Of a DNA stretch of 64,000 nt, positions 1 to 12,253 are shown piece by piece (the first letter of the stretch is position 1; every line of letters starts with the position of its first letter). The DNA comes from Terfezia claveryi (taxonomy: Eukaryota > Ascomycota > Pezizomycetes > Pezizales > Pezizaceae), in NCBI GenBank assembly GCA_015179025.1, contig WHUX01000048.1, forward strand, positions 279,740-343,739. The letters run 5' to 3'. The translations under genes and the position numbers were made by a program. Below the pieces are notes generated by a model. That model was given only the letters and a program-made list of their open reading frames with translations. It was not told the DNA's origin and ran no database searches.

Positions 1-2136
1 CTCATATCCTAAACTGATGAAAACCCCAACCATACTATGAAAACCCGTTATAAAGTGGTCGTAAATTTCTGATAATAGCAACATGTGACTGAATTACCGG
101 AGGTCTTTGAGGCTTGAGGTTGGTAGAGCTTGAAGGTACGGGTGAAATAAGCAAGACTCTGCTTTGCCTGGCTTCTTAAGATAACTGATTGATATAATAG
201 ACTCGTATAGGCTCAGCGAATAGAGCTGCTACGAGTATTTCCTGTTCAGTGACTTATTTTTTGCGAAAGTGTGAAAAGAGTAATATATTGCTAAATCTTC
301 ATTGCTTAAGAGAGCGTGCCAGAAGATTTCCCAAAGACTGTATCCTTATTCTTCGCGTAAAAATGGATTCCATAAAAACTGCTGTTCCTTTGTAAGAGAA
401 ATTAAGAGAAAGTAACAATAATGATAACATTTTACAGTGAACAAAGGCACTCGCATTTTCTTTTACTAGTAGGATTACCTTCTTAATTCCGACGCTCCCA
501 CATGATAAACAAACAAAGCAAGCGTCCAAGCCCCTATTTTTCTGATACTGTAATGATGTTAGAAGAGTGTGATAGGAGGTATCGGCACGGTTTAGGTTGA
601 GCTTGAGTGAATTCTAGTGTATTTCGGCTGTGAGGACTATGGAGCGATTACAGCAAAAGTATATGTTGTAGAAGTAATGGATCGGGTGGGCGTAAATTAT
701 GGTTGGAGCAAACGTTGGATGTTTTGGAAAGGGTGGAATTGTACAGATAGCCTATGCACAGGAGCTAACTCGTCATGACGCCCCTTTCTGCATCCCAAAG
801 CAGCAAGACACCCAAGCTGCTTCCTTTCCTCTATAGGATGGTGAGACTTTTAGCGTGATCAGCTTGAAGCGCTTCCCTTTATCACACGGATGCCCTGCGT
901 TGACTCTTGATTCGTGCATCTCGCGTATCTACACTTCATATTCGCATTCCGCATTACCTACTGTACCTACAACGTTAATGTTACAGCAGTGGCTACCTAC
1001 ATCACATGCACAAACTAGCTTGTCTTGGATTTTTATCGGTATCCTCCGGCAGTGTAAACCCAATCATTATTTAGCATATTTGTAGCCTTGTGGCCATAGC
1101 TAAGAGGCACAACGTGATTAGAGTTGAAGAGAATAGCTGCAATTACCGTAATGGCAGTCCTACGTCACCGCATTATCTACTATACTAATGTATGAAAGCA
1201 CTAACATTTATATTTGGATATGAGACGTACGTAATACGGTATCAGCTCCGTGAGTGTCTATTCTCGTGAAGGTTTCTACTAATACAGTACATACTACATA
1301 GTACCTCACTGAACATATTCTGTATCGCGACCCCCATGAGACAAATATAAGAAACTGAGTTAAAAGATTTTAAAGGGGTATAGGATTACGCACACGGTGC
1401 CCGGTCCATTTTTTTACAATTTGGTATGAAAAACTATGGAGCTTGTGATATCTCAGCAGGATTCAGTTCATCTCAATGTGCACTTATGGCGTGAGATGTT
1501 TTAACCAGCCAGTAGAGTGGCCTCAGTTGCTCTAAGTATGCTGTAAGCCACGTCTCAGATACTTGACTGGCCGTGTTAGTCTGTTGCTCGTCACGAGCGC
1601 CAATCAAGCAAAGGATATCTCCCATGGAAAAGATCGGCATTTTTATTCAAAATGATTGGCCTAAATGAGTGGTGCACAGACCTCATGTAAATATTGTGCA
1701 TAAGCCTCTAGAAGGGTAGATGTACAATAATTGGTTGTTAATACTATGTGCGTTTGCTATGGTGATCTCTCCGAGGATTATTGATATGGTACTGAGACAC
1801 TAATTGCAACGTGCTCTCTTCGGTCCTTGCACCACTCCTGTAGACAATCGTCCTGGGTATGCGTACAGTATACACACTAAAATGTACATTTGTACTACCA
1901 TAAACTCAAAGTGAAAACCCCATACCACTCCGTTGCTATGGTGGAAAGACGGCCTTTATTCAGAGATTCATGTGGTACCCTTATATTTACTAAGTGGCTA
2001 TGGTTTCCTTCAACAGCCTGATTTGCGGCTCTTGTATATGCCAGGTGATTTTGCCACCCAATTCACATAATCATCACATCCCAGGTGACCACGACCTGCC
2101 CAGTGCACCCATGCATAAAGATTGTGTGCACGGGCC
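1..2136. other. No gene recognised
   Basis: I see no convincing coding region here. The open frames are short and look random. Around 38-60 there is a GAAAACCCGTTATAA-like string that resembles pogo/Tigger-type terminal sequences seen more clearly near 47.8 kb, but it is too short to call an element. Confidence 0.5.
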
Positions 2137-2149
2137 ACAAATAGATGTA

Positions 2150-2499
2150 TTTTTTTTTTTAAAAAAAATACTAGTTACTCCTATGCGGTCCCATCAGGGG
2201 GGGTGGATTCAAGGTTAAGGCAAGTTAATCTGCCAGAACCATGCAAGATAAATACAAATATGAAGGAATATGAGATCCCATGCTGTCATTAACGGACAAG
2301 CCGATGACCCGCGGGCCTGACTGAGCCTCCCCTTCTGTAAAAATAACTGTGAAACTAGCAAAGAAGAAAAGAACTGAATGACTTCCGAATGTCTGGCTGG
2401 ACTAAATGAAAAACTGGTGGCGATAAATATACGGGGCCCCTCTAACTGACCCAGTAACCGTCTAAACATGGACTAAGGAAATAGTGGAAATAATGAACT
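2150..2499 (-). mobile_element. 5'-truncated LINE 3' end with 13-bp TSD
   Basis: The left end is a T/A run that corresponds to the poly(A) tail of an element on the minus strand. It is followed by the conserved LINE tail (TACTCCTATGCGG, then GGTGGATTCAAGG, then the 3'UTR shared with the better copy at 40.6-40.96 kb). The second stem-loop is partly deleted. An exact direct repeat, ACAAATAGATGTA, flanks it at 2137-2149 and 2500-2512, so both ends are defined: a 350-bp insertion made by target-primed reverse transcription and truncated at the 5' end. Confidence 0.9.
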
Positions 2500-2768
2500 A
2501 CAAATAGATGTAGTACATACATCCATGTAGAATATGTCTGAGCAGCATGCGATAGTAGATCCGGCCATAAAATTCAGCTCATTTTTCATTTTGCGTTGAT
2601 GTCCTTCTCCTCCGCTGACTGTTAGTGGTGGGCGCGGTGTTGGATATACTCGGTGACACCATGTGGTAACACAAGCCCATACACGCGTACATGTAGCAAC
2701 ATTTGCTATTCAACACATTCATGTGCACTCATGTGAAGAAAGAGGATATCATGTATATATACCTTCTG

Positions 2769-2864
2769 TTTTTTTTTTTTTTTTTTTTCTTTCTTTCTAA
2801 TACTTGTTACTCCTATGCGGCCCCGTCAGGGGGGCCATGAGGAGCCACCCAGAAACCCGGGTGG
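2769..2864 (-). mobile_element. Very short LINE 3' end (96 bp), near-perfect TSD
   Basis: A long T run, then the two-stem-loop LINE tail on the minus strand, ending at CCCGGGTGG. The flanks ATACCTTCTG (2759-2768) and ATACCTCCTG (2865-2874) match at 9 of 10 bases and are read as the target duplication. It contains no coding sequence. Confidence 0.85.
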
Positions 2865-2874
2865 ATACCTCCTG

Positions 2875-5652
2875 TGGTAGCTAGTATAGAAATAACAAGC
2901 AAGCAATACAAGCAGTCCTATTATTCACATCTTATTATCTTTACCTCTTTTACCTGCGCACAACGCGCGAACACATATTTGCATACCTATGTCCTCCTCG
3001 TGTTATCACACCAACTTGGCCCACTGAGTCCTACAGTAATATCGCCCTAGGCTTTTATGCGGATAAAGTTTTTTTTGATCAGTTATCAGACGCTACAAGT
3101 AGATGGGTACCTGGGTAGAGCGGATGACAAATCCAGGCCTCACGTGAAGCACAGAGAGCGGAATGAAATTGTCTCGGAAGGCTGAGGCTTCTCATGATTC
3201 GTTCGATAGAAATGTTTTGACATTTTCACCTCTTGTGGGAAAAATTGTGTTGTTGACATAATCGCGGGAGTCGGCCCAGCGGCTTCGCAGTAAATGAAAA
3301 GCATTTGATCTCCTTTGGTGAAATCGAATTAATTTGTTTGAAATATGCTAGAAATTACAATCAGAAAGTTACCCTCAACCATGACGAGTTCTTCCTTCTA
3401 CGGAAAAAGTATAACCAAAAACCATAGCTACTATAGCAATTAAAGTTATAAAAAATAGTTCACTTTGCTTAATCATAGAAATCTACATTTATGTCAGCAT
3501 GAGTATTTGAGACTTCACTCTCGTTGTATTTTAAAACAATTTTTCTGTCCTTTTTGTTCCCCCAGCTCCTCGTGTCTACTTGCATAACCTCATCCAGGAT
3601 CCCTTATATTTACTCATCGTAGCCACAGCTTTTTTTCTGCGATCCAACTCACATTATATGTGCACGCCAAGATCGATCCGGATAGCTGTGGAGATAGCAC
3701 TTCCCTGCCCATTCGAAGACAACCAAGTCTACATTACCCTGAAGATCGGTTATTTTTTCTGGTCTTTTCTATATTTAGATTTGCTAATGTGGCACCATGT
3801 TGTGTTTTGTGCTGGAGAATTTGACCGAATTGACTTTTTACGTTTTCCTCTAATCAAAGCTCACTTCGATCGCCCTCCTTCCGTTGAACGAATCACCACC
3901 TACTCGACTGCTAGTTGAGTACTTAGTCATAGTAACGGTGGTCGGTCATGTCCTGATTCTTCTCCAGTCTGCTTAACTATTCATAACCCTCCTGGTTTAC
4001 ATGTACCCCAGATTATGCCCTCGGTACGCTCATCGCATGTTTTATACACCTACATATACTTCTGATTTCGGACATCAGATAAACATCACCGAGCAATAGG
4101 AATATATATAAGGACTTTCAACAACCAGACCAACATAACATCGCTTGCGCCGGGGTTCATCTTCGGTAGAGTCGAGTAGGAGGAAATGGCAGCGACGGAA
4201 CTTTGCGCACAGCGATGTCTTTCTGACATTGCCATCTGTATAAATCTTTTCGTTTACGTAGATTGATTTTTTTATAGCCCTACTAACCTCACCTCTTCAA
4301 TATTCTAATCGAAGCTTTTCTTCAACTCCTCCAACCCTTAATGGACTCTCATTGTCAACTTACGGTAACAGCTTCTAAAATCCCTTGCTTTATATTGTTT
4401 GGTGGTGATGATGGGAAGGAGTACCAACTACGCTAACATCTAGACAAGGATTGCTCGAGTTACTTTTGAAGGTTGCTACCCAGACAGGCGACCTAGTCTC
4501 TCATGATTGGACAATTGCAGTATCTTGATGCATGTTAAAAAGGGATATGAGCACAAAGCGCGCTTTCTAGGCCTCACCAACCTTCAACCACTCAAGATGA
4601 TGCTTGACTAGTGGGAGAAGGGATAATGTGGAAACTCATCTGTCCGTTTGTTTCACTTCAACAAATTGTTACGTGTATGGAATCTATCTAGATTGTGACG
4701 AGAGAGGATTTGTGCTTGCTGATGTGAGAGTTTCATAGTTGGGAAATTTTTCCTCATTAAGGTCATTCGTTTCTCAGCTGATAAGATGTACAGTAACTCG
4801 GTTATATAGCGGATGAGGATGCATTAAACGGAAATAAATTACTCTAGATCTGCACTCTCGCTCCCTTCCCCCAATACCTACAGTCTGCCTCTTGATCCTT
4901 CTGGCATTCAAAATCTCAAACTACGTCAGAATATCATTCCTGATATACCGTCGAGCATACAGAGGAAGCAGCGCGCAGTGGTTCATTTCTCGCACTACCA
5001 TCACTCAATGGGTTTCCTTGACACCGTCAACCAATAATTATTACCAGTATACTAATATACGCAATCCTATTCATTTCTCCCTTAGCGTTGAACCTACCTA
5101 CCCCTCTTCCGCTCCCCGAACCTTGACCCTTCGAAATTCATAATCACCTCAATTTAAGGATCACCAATTGCTTAAACCTCCCTCTTCCACAGTAAAGAAA
5201 TCTCTCACGCCTTCCACAATCCCCTATACCGTATCACGGACCATCGCCCACAGAGAGCAATATCTGGAAATATATATTTCGAAAGTCTAGGGATATAAGG
5301 GACACATTTTGATTTATTATGTCCGGTGATGTAGCTGGCCTTGGGCTTTGGTATGTAGATACTCCCTATCGAGGGAAAGATGAGTATTTATTTTAAATCA
5401 AAACAGGGTGCAGGCTAAGGCAACGCAAAGAAGATGGAGTTTTAACCAATCGCTTTGCGTGAGGAGGGTATGTAAGAAACAAGCTTTGTGCCAGATAGGA
5501 AGCCCCAAAATAGCCAAATAGCTAACGCTCCTACTCACCTAATCCCATCACAACTCGTTCCTAGAGGGGAAAGCGCCTCAGGCTATGAGCTTCGGTAAGA
5601 CCTCACCAAATGCAGCTTCACTCTCCATAGCCCTCGTTACACCTTAAGAACC
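2875..5652. other. No gene recognised
   Basis: Unique-looking sequence of about 2.8 kb. The longest open frame (about 3580-3918, plus) has no good start codon and no recognisable domain, so I do not call it. It may hold regulatory or decayed sequence downstream of the DUF2470 gene. Confidence 0.4.
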
Positions 5653-6480
5653 CTAGTGTTTCTTCTTACCCTTTTCCTCTTCCCCCTTGCACACTCTACT
5701 CGCCCTCTGAAAACTCCCAAAACCTTCCATAAACGCCCACCCCACCCACCCCATCCAAACCCCACTCAACCTCTTCACCCCCCACTCCGCCGTCAACCGC
5801 CTATCCATATACACCGCCTCTGCAAAGTGAATCCCCACCACCAACGCCCAAAACTCCCTTCTCCACGCACTTATGAACCGGACAAGCCATGGTTGGTTGA
5901 ACATCATATATCTCGTGTAAAGCGTATCTGGCAGATCTGCTGGGTAGGCAGGGTTTGGGTTTGGTCCGAGGATGGAGTGGTGTGGGTCACTGTGGGACAG
6001 AGTGTAGAGATCAACGATACCGGGGCAGAAGCAAACTATGGTTTGCAGGACGAGGAGGGATATTGTGAATCCCACGACACCCGGAGCGGTTACCCGGGTT
6101 AATGCCGCCTTCTCCGAGTTTGATGTTAATCCCAGTGCCTGCTCAGATTCCTCTGTCATTGCGACGAGGCGGGCACGGCTCTGGCTCAAGGATTCAATGG
6201 GAGGAGTGAAAGGGATGAATGTAATTGCTGGCGTTGTAGCTTTCGGCGAGAGGTGGTGGGAGATGGTGATCCCAGCGAGGGAGATGTCAATGAGTTCGGG
6301 ATCGGGGGTGCCGGGGGATAGAGGGGGAATATTGCTGAAGTGCCGGAGGTACAGGAGGATTGAGTCTTTGTGGTCGGCGTTCATGTGATTGAGGATACGA
6401 GTCCGGGGGCCGTCATCGGCAGGGGAGGTGGGGGTGGAGTGGATGTATGAGGCAGATCCAGAGGAGCTGGAGGATGCCAT
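5653..6480 (-). CDS. DUF2470-domain integral membrane protein
   Basis: A single open frame of 275 codons, starting at ATG 6478-6480 (MASSSSSG) and ending in TAG. Residues about 25-105 fit DUF2470: an RILNHMNADHKDSILLYLRHF start, typical of the family related to haem-utilisation proteins, then a second strand-rich part ending in SRARLVAM. The C-terminal half has hydrophobic segments (about residues 128-150 and 205-225, and a weaker one near 240-260), suggesting anchoring in an internal membrane. In fungi this architecture is a common single-copy protein of unknown function. A haem or flavin link is only inferred from the domain. No intron is needed. The C-terminus is lysine-rich (EEEKGKKKH), which could be an ER-retrieval-like tail. 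The stop TAG is followed two codons later by TAA. Confidence 0.87.
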   Translation of the reverse strand: MASSSSSGSASYIHSTPTSPADDGPRTRILNHMNADHKDSILLYLRHFSNIPPLSPGTPDPELIDISLAGITISHHLSPKATTPAITFIPFTPPIESLSQSRARLVAMTEESEQALGLTSNSEKAALTRVTAPGVVGFTISLLVLQTIVCFCPGIVDLYTLSHSDPHHSILGPNPNPAYPADLPDTLYTRYMMFNQPWLVRFISAWRREFWALVVGIHFAEAVYMDRRLTAEWGVKRLSGVWMGWVGWAFMEGFGSFQRASRVCKGEEEKGKKKH

Positions 6481-6915
6481 TGCTCTATGTGTTTGTACCA
6501 CAATTAGGGTAGGGAATAGCAATGGGAATGAATACCGGAGGACGCGTACGGTGATGGGGAGGGGGATTTGAATTGGAGTTCAGTTAAGGTTACATTAGCG
6601 CACTTGGCAAAGCGCTTCCGCCAAGATCATTGAGATAAGCGAGTTCTGCTAGGATAAGTTTATTCAGACGTCACCCCACAAAGGATGCTCCATAATAGAA
6701 AAGCACTGCTTTTGGAGGGGACTCGTTATGACGAATTATTATTCTCTCACTATATCATTTGTGCATACTATATCACCATATAAACGCGTATTCCAGCCGT
6801 ACTCTCGTCCAAGGTCCATCTAGTTAAAAATGCTACATGCGTTCTCACAACCAAAGCACAAGGAAGTCGATCTTGGGATTTGATCGGAAACCCTCAGCAG
6901 TTTCAAGCTCAGCAC

Positions 6916-6954
6916 ACTCCCTACAGACGTGCAGGCTTAAAAGAAAAAAGAAAA
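6916..6954 (+). mobile_element. 39-bp poly(A)-tailed micro-insertion
   Basis: A short sequence ending in an A-rich run (AAAAGAAAAAAGAAAA) sits between AAGCTCAGCAC (6905-6915) and AAGCTCAACAC (6955-6965), a direct repeat matching at 10 of 11 bases. This is the signature of a LINE-type insertion truncated almost to nothing. The inserted bases do not clearly match the main LINE tail, so the donor transcript is unknown. Confidence 0.65.
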
Positions 6955-7026
6955 AAGCTCAACACCTGTAGCCCTAACTAGCGCTGAATAAACTTTTCCC
7001 GATGCAACCTAAACGAGTCCGGTAAA

Positions 7027-7860
7027 TTATCCGTCACCAGGGCCGGCCCCTCCCCTTGTCAACCCTAGAGCTTTAGACTGTTCTGTCCTGCTCGGGAAGC
7101 CACACGATTCTTGCGAGGGATGTTCTACGTACGAATATTGTCCTGCACGGTAATTCAAAAATGAAATTCCTTCGGAGGTCAGATCTCCGCGGGAATGCGA
7201 TAACCAAATGTAGTAATTTAGTGAGGGTACATGGAAGATGAAATACATCAGTGCTAGCGCAGATGAATGTTAATTCGTAATGAAATATCACCATGCCCTG
7301 GCGGGGGATTGTGCCAACCAGACTAACCATGCTCCTCAAGGTCTGCTTCCAAGTGTTGCTTAGATTCTCCAGTTCCGCTTCCAAGTCTGCCAAGTCCGCT
7401 TCCAGGTCCACTCCAAGTCCAATTGCGACTGTGCGTCTTGTTCGATAGGAGTATTCAAGCAGCCATGTGATGGATGGAAGCGGCTGCTACAATGCAAATC
7501 GGATTTAATACAGCTGCATGCGGGTTTGGTACCCCCTTGCACTTGCAGAAATTCTGCCATAAATGCAAATCTAGGTGGGAAATTAATACAGGATGCGGAG
7601 GACATACTTCAGGGTATAAAGTACGTGCAGTACGGCGAGCAGCTTCACAAAGTGTGATATATTGCAGCGCAATACCAGGCCATGCACACTCAGAAGTAGA
7701 AATATTAAATCCCTTTAGAATTCGAATATTAGGTGCATCTAATGAGTGTGAAATGCATAGGAGCTCACGAGTTGGATAGTGTCGATCCAATAAGCCACAT
7801 GTGGTTAATAATGCATGGCGGTTAGGATGAAGTTTTCGCATAACAAGACAATAGAGCCGT
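7027..7860 (-). mobile_element. 3' part of an integrase-type (KRBA2-like) transposon, decayed copy 1
   Basis: About 830 bp homologous to the plus-strand copy at 44370-45215. Read on the minus strand, frames encode PNRHALLTTCGLLDRHYPTR, then a stretch ending near WPGIAL..REAAR, then a cysteine-rich tail (CSC..LHCSS..HPSHGCLNT). That order, a short linker, a REAAR-like motif and then a Cys-rich CHP finger, resembles the C-terminus of KRAB-A-domain-2-like integrases found in fungal and animal transposons. This is family recognition by eye and therefore tentative. Frameshifts and stops break it. A TAGTCTGG micro-insertion at 7298-7325 lies at the same site in both copies, so it predates their duplication. 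Confidence 0.5.
7298..7325 (-). mobile_element. TAGTCTGG micro-insertion (28 bp)
   Basis: Read on the minus strand it begins TAGTCTGGTTGGCACAAT and is flanked by ACCATGCC and ACCATGCT on the plus strand (7 of 8 identical). It is the duplicate of the insertion at 44903-44930, where the 8-bp direct repeat is exact. Confidence 0.75.
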
Positions 7861-8506
7861 CGGTACTATGTCTATCTTGTCACTTGAACAGTAGTAATGA
7901 GTATCTTAAAAAAATATAAAAAAAAGATCAAAAATGTCTATTTGTCAAGGGATATGTTCACCAACAATATCTCCGGTAGCAAAAACCTCAATTTTATGTT
8001 TTTATTACCGCTTCACCATATTTAGGCGAGCTTTAGTAGTATTTTTTTTTTTTTTTTTTTGGAACACGTCGAAGTAGGTCTTTATAGTTCTGTCAGTCTT
8101 CGCAGTTCGGTGGTCTTCGCAGTTCGGTCGGTCATTGGGAGGATATCAGTCCAGGTGTTAGTACTGTACTTGTGTGGCACAGGGGTCTTATACTTCGGTT
8201 TGATGCTTAGGCTAGGGACAACCAACTGTTTGGCTGTGTTCTTTCCATTTCTCCTGCGGTTCCGATGCTTCGGCTTTCTCAGAAAATTGTTGGCCTAAAA
8301 TCCGTAGTTCTGCTCGGATTGTAACGAAAATTAGATATTCGTGATTCCGCTCTATCGAATCCTGTTTGATGTCGAAAACCCCCTTGTTGTCGAGACTGAC
8401 CAAGTACTTGTATTGTCGGTGTCAGGGCCTTCCTACCATCCCGACGCATCTGGTCCTTTACCCAGACTGACCTCGGGGAGTCGGGGGTCTGCAGGTTAGG
8501 TCAGCC

Positions 8507-8547
8507 CAATAGCCTAAGGCTCGACTTTGAAAAAAAAAAAAGAAAAA
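8507..8547 (+). mobile_element. 41-bp LINE-tail micro-insertion with 9-bp TSD
   Basis: AATAGCCTAAGGCTCGACTT followed by an A run, flanked by exact AGGTCAGCC repeats (8498-8506 and 8548-8556). The inserted bases match the last bases of the full-length LINE at 30137-39969, whose tail reads TAGCCTTAGGCTCCA before its poly(A). It is therefore an extremely truncated copy of that LINE family. Confidence 0.85.
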
Positions 8548-9215
8548 AGGTCAGCCACTGCCACTATAGCCCACTGTGTAGGGCCACGGTGTTAGCCCCG
8601 CTTTCCCTGCAAAAGCTCTAGCATCTCCGCATCCGTCACTGTGGCATGTGCCACCGGATTTACCACGCCGGAGCCACGCTTCGTCCCTCACGGCCTAATA
8701 CAACCTGAGGCTCTTTCGAGCAAGGCCGCCATCTTTGGTATGGTTTGATGAGAATCCTTGGGGACAGGATTATAAAGGAGCTCAAGGCTCGGTCAAGTTT
8801 GCAAATTCAAGAAGCCCTTTCATAACTCAGGTGGCAGTACTGACAATCGTGGGCAGGACCCAGCTTCGGCATCCTACTTGCTCTTTGTTCCACCAATCAG
8901 GGCCTAGACGGCGAAGCCATTCAGGATACTATCAGCGCGGGTATCGACACCTCATCTCCCGTGAAATCACTATTACCATCATCTCCTCCTACCTACACCT
9001 CATCCTCCTCAACTTCAACCTACCAATTCCCCCGCCTACAGCTCCATGCTCGCAATGTAGCACGGACCGTGTACATACTCCATACTGCAAACACACATAC
9101 CATACTACATTCCCTAGTACCCATATGGACGGTTGGCTGGAAATTAGTATGTCAGGCAGCTAGATGGGCGGGAATCTAGTTAAAAAAAAAAACGTGGTCA
9201 AATCGTCCAAATATT

Positions 9216-9295
9216 ACCCGGGCTTCCGGGTGGCTCCTCATGGCCCCCCTAATGGGGCCGCATAGGTAGTAACTAGTTTTAAAAAAAAAAAAAAA
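9216..9295 (+). mobile_element. 80-bp LINE-tail insertion with 14-bp TSD
   Basis: It consists only of the two stem-loops (CCCGGGCTTCCGGG, then GGCCCCCCTAATGGGGCC), a GGTAGTAACTAG linker and poly(A). Exact repeats ATCGTCCAAATATT lie at 9202-9215 and 9296-9309. No coding sequence is present. The stem-loops alone were therefore enough to be copied and inserted. Confidence 0.93.
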
Positions 9296-9985
9296 ATCGT
9301 CCAAATATTGGACGAATTGATTAAGTATATGAAGTGTTGAGGCCCAAGCTGGAATCCTGCACCCAACTAGCCTGTGCGGGTGCTTCCATTCATTATATCA
9401 AAATGTAGAGATTCCTTCCATATTTAGGCTCTGGGTAGGCTTCTGTGCTGCGCCGTTGATAGGCTCTCTAATACTACTGTTTCTTGATAGGGTGTGGTGG
9501 GATTTTTATACATCCGATTTCGGATGGGGAGCTATTGTATACAAACCATCTATGCCAGTAACCACGGGAATCTAGGATGCCATACTCATAGGAGCAACTT
9601 ACGCGCACTTTGCCCAAGGAAATACAATACGTGTGTTTTATTTTATACTGTGCTCCCGACATTGAAACATACTCGGCCCAGAAACGGTGGCTAAAACCAA
9701 TTTGTTCGCTCAGAGGGGCTCTGTCTTAATCGGAAACCCAGCGGCGCCGTCCGTTAATCAAAGCTACGTCATGGTGTTTTAGATGAGGACTACCAGCCGT
9801 GGTAGAGGAAGAAAAAGCATGAATATAGCATATCACGGCGTACTTGATACATAATCCTAGATAAATAAGGTTGTTTAGATATATCTTCAGCGAAATACAT
9901 GACTAAATACATGGTGAAGTTCTTCTTAGACCCATTATAGGGAGCCTGCGCACCAACGTCAAGGTGATGAACTTCATAGCGCAGG

Positions 9986-10121
9986 TTCCTTTCTCTTTCT
10001 TCCTCCGTTCCCATACGACACCCCTTTCCATTAAGATTCAGTTGCTTATGCAATTCCTTTCTCTTTCTTCCTCCATTCCCATACGACACCCCTTTCCCTT
10101 AAGATTCAGTTCCTTATGCAA
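9986..10121. repeat. Tandem duplication, 68-bp unit, two copies
   Basis: The unit beginning TTCCTTTCTCTTTCTTCC at 9986 is repeated at 10054 with a few substitutions. It is pyrimidine-rich and no gene is apparent around it. Confidence 0.9.
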
Positions 10122-10764
10122 ACCAGAGTTTCCACTTCTATATATCCACCTGTTTTGGTGTTTATATAACAAGACACTCTATATTGAGTTCCACGCTTTC
10201 TGGTTAATCACACAAACTATTTTGTTCTCCAAACCTTGCTCAACTTCAGCCTCGAGTTATTAGCAGACCCATTGACAACGGGGTGGCTTTTTCGGGTACT
10301 GAGTCGGTAGCCAGCCGGTAACTTAATACCGCGGAGCTCGAGGCGTTAGCAGACCTGTCGACTGCGAGGTGGCTGGGGACTAGAGAGAGAAGAAGAAGAG
10401 AACGAAGAATCGGGGGGAAAGGGGGTTTTTATACGTGTTTGGGGTCTCTGCCAAGGATGGGGCAGTGTGTGGGGGAGCGGCCTTGGCTCAGCGGGCTTGG
10501 CTCTACAGGCTAGGCTCAGCGGGCTTGGCTTTCTTACTGTCATGGGGGTTAGGGCAGCGACGGGCTAATGTGTAGCCAATTCCCGGGCACGCCAGCCTGT
10601 CCGTGAATTCTGGAGTGGCCAATGCCAATGAAGGTATGTATGCTTGCCACTCAAGACAGGGCTGCTGGTTTCCATTCAAGGTACGTATGCTGTCCCTCTA
10701 AGCGGGCCTGCCACTGTAATTCACACCTTTTGCTGATGTATGTATTATCAGGTATATATAGTAT

Positions 10765-11180
10765 TTTTTTTTTTTTTTTAAATACTTGGTACTCCTATGC
10801 AGCCCCATTAGGGGGGCCATGAGGAGCCACCCAGAAACCCGGGTGGATTCAGGGTAAAGACAAGTTAATCTGTCAGAACCGCGCAAAATAGATACAAATA
10901 CCAAGACGAGGCCCCATGCTGTCATTAACGGATAAACCGATGACCCGTGGGCCTGACTGAGCCTCAGACCCTCCACTGGTGAACTGTAAGAAATGAACTA
11001 GTGGACTAAAACATGTGCGGATTGAGACTCATGGACTAAGACAAAAGGAACTCGTGAAAATTGAGACTCATGGACTAAGACAAAAGGAACTCGTAAAAAT
11101 TGACAACATCCCCTCTAAGTGAGCTCTCAAAATAATAACCCGAAGAAGGCCTCCGTGGCCTCGTATGTTTCCTCCTCCTC
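10765..11180 (-). mobile_element. LINE 3' end (416 bp) with 15-bp TSD
   Basis: It starts with a T run (poly(A) of a minus-strand element) and the two-stem-loop tail, and continues through the 3'UTR into the last codons of the reverse-transcriptase ORF (a GAGGCCACGGAGG-like stretch near 11145-11160). Exact repeats AGGTATATATAGTAT flank it at 10750-10764 and 11181-11195. A 39-bp unit (ATTGAGACTCATGG...) is duplicated inside the 3'UTR at 11021-11098. Confidence 0.93.
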
Positions 11181-11599
11181 AGGTATATATAGTATATGCA
11201 GCGACTATAGTTCAATCTTCGGCATCCAGCCTTATCATTATAAAACACACTAGTAGGCGAATCATAGGCATCATTGTCTTGTTCTCCAGAACCACACCCT
11301 GACAGCCAGATATTGCTTTACAATATATCACACTTTGAGCAGCTGCTCGTCACACTGCGCTGAGTTTACATCTGGAGGTTTGTTTAGCCACCGCTTTATA
11401 TTTTTTCAGTTCTATATCCTAACAGAATAATATCGTTAGAATTCCTGCAACTGCAGAGGTAAATGCCTGAGCCGACGGTGCAGTCGTATCATATCCGAAC
11501 TGCTTTGTAGCAGCCGTTGTCACCCATCACATTGCTGTCTTAATCCTATGAAGAATTCGGAAGCGGACGAGGATGAGCCTGAGAAAGAGAATGCACAGG

Positions 11600-12010
11600 A
11601 TCTTTTTTCTTTTCTTTTCTCTTTGCTTAAATACTCATTACTCTATTCGATCCCAGTAAGGGGACCATGAGGAGCCACCCTGAAACCCGGTGGATTCAGA
11701 GCAAGGTAAGTTAATCTCAGGCGCAGCTCCTATTTACATACCGCAATATAATAAAGGCAAAAAATACGTAGGACAGCGACAAACTGTAAAACAAAATAAC
11801 TGACTGCGAGAAGCGATAAGATCTCTGAAAATAAAGAATTCAAGAGACGTGAGCCCCCATACAGTCACTAACCGGCTAGATGCCAGATGACTCCGAGAGG
11901 CCCGCGCCCAACGAAAAACTGAAAAACTAGCTATCTAGAATCTTTCCATGAAGCTGAAGGACCGCCCCTCCCGACCCTTCGTCTGTAAAGGAAACTGAAA
12001 TAGATACACG
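11600..12010 (-). mobile_element. Divergent LINE 3' end
   Basis: A T-rich run, then AATACTCATTACTCTATTCG, a damaged second stem-loop and a GGTGGATTCAGAGCAAGG box: the ATTCGGTCCC variant of the shared tail rather than the ATGCGGCCCC variant. The 3'UTR that follows differs from the 40.6-kb family and resembles 20.1-20.4 kb only at the tail. The right end is uncertain because no TSD was found. Confidence 0.65.
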
Positions 12011-12125
12011 GGAGGTGGCTGCAGATATTTCAATGTTTAATACCAACTACGTTTGTCGATGTTGATGGATACGTACTGTCTTGCTTTTTTTTATATGTTT
12101 TTCGCATACCATCTACTTGAGCTGC

Positions 12126-12253
12126 CGGACCTGGCAGACTAACTTGCCTTGTCCTGAATCCACCCGGTTTTCCTGGCGGCTCCTGATGGTCCTCTTACTG
12201 GGACCGAATAGGAGGTAATGAGTATTTTTGTTTTTTTTTAAAAAAAAAAAAAA
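12126..12253 (+). mobile_element. 128-bp LINE tail with 13-bp TSD
   Basis: Begins CGGACCTGGCAGACTAACTT, then the two stem-loops of the GGTCC..GGACC type, GGAGGTAATGAG and a T/A homopolymer tail. Exact repeats CTACTTGAGCTGC flank it (12113-12125 and 12254-12266). Confidence 0.93.

Noticed and set aside
3580..3918. 112-codon open frame as a membrane protein gene
   Set aside because: Non-ATG start, no domain, and no support from neighbours.
8041..8060. T20 run as the tail of another LINE
   Set aside because: The adjacent sequence does not match any LINE tail in the window and no target duplication is visible.
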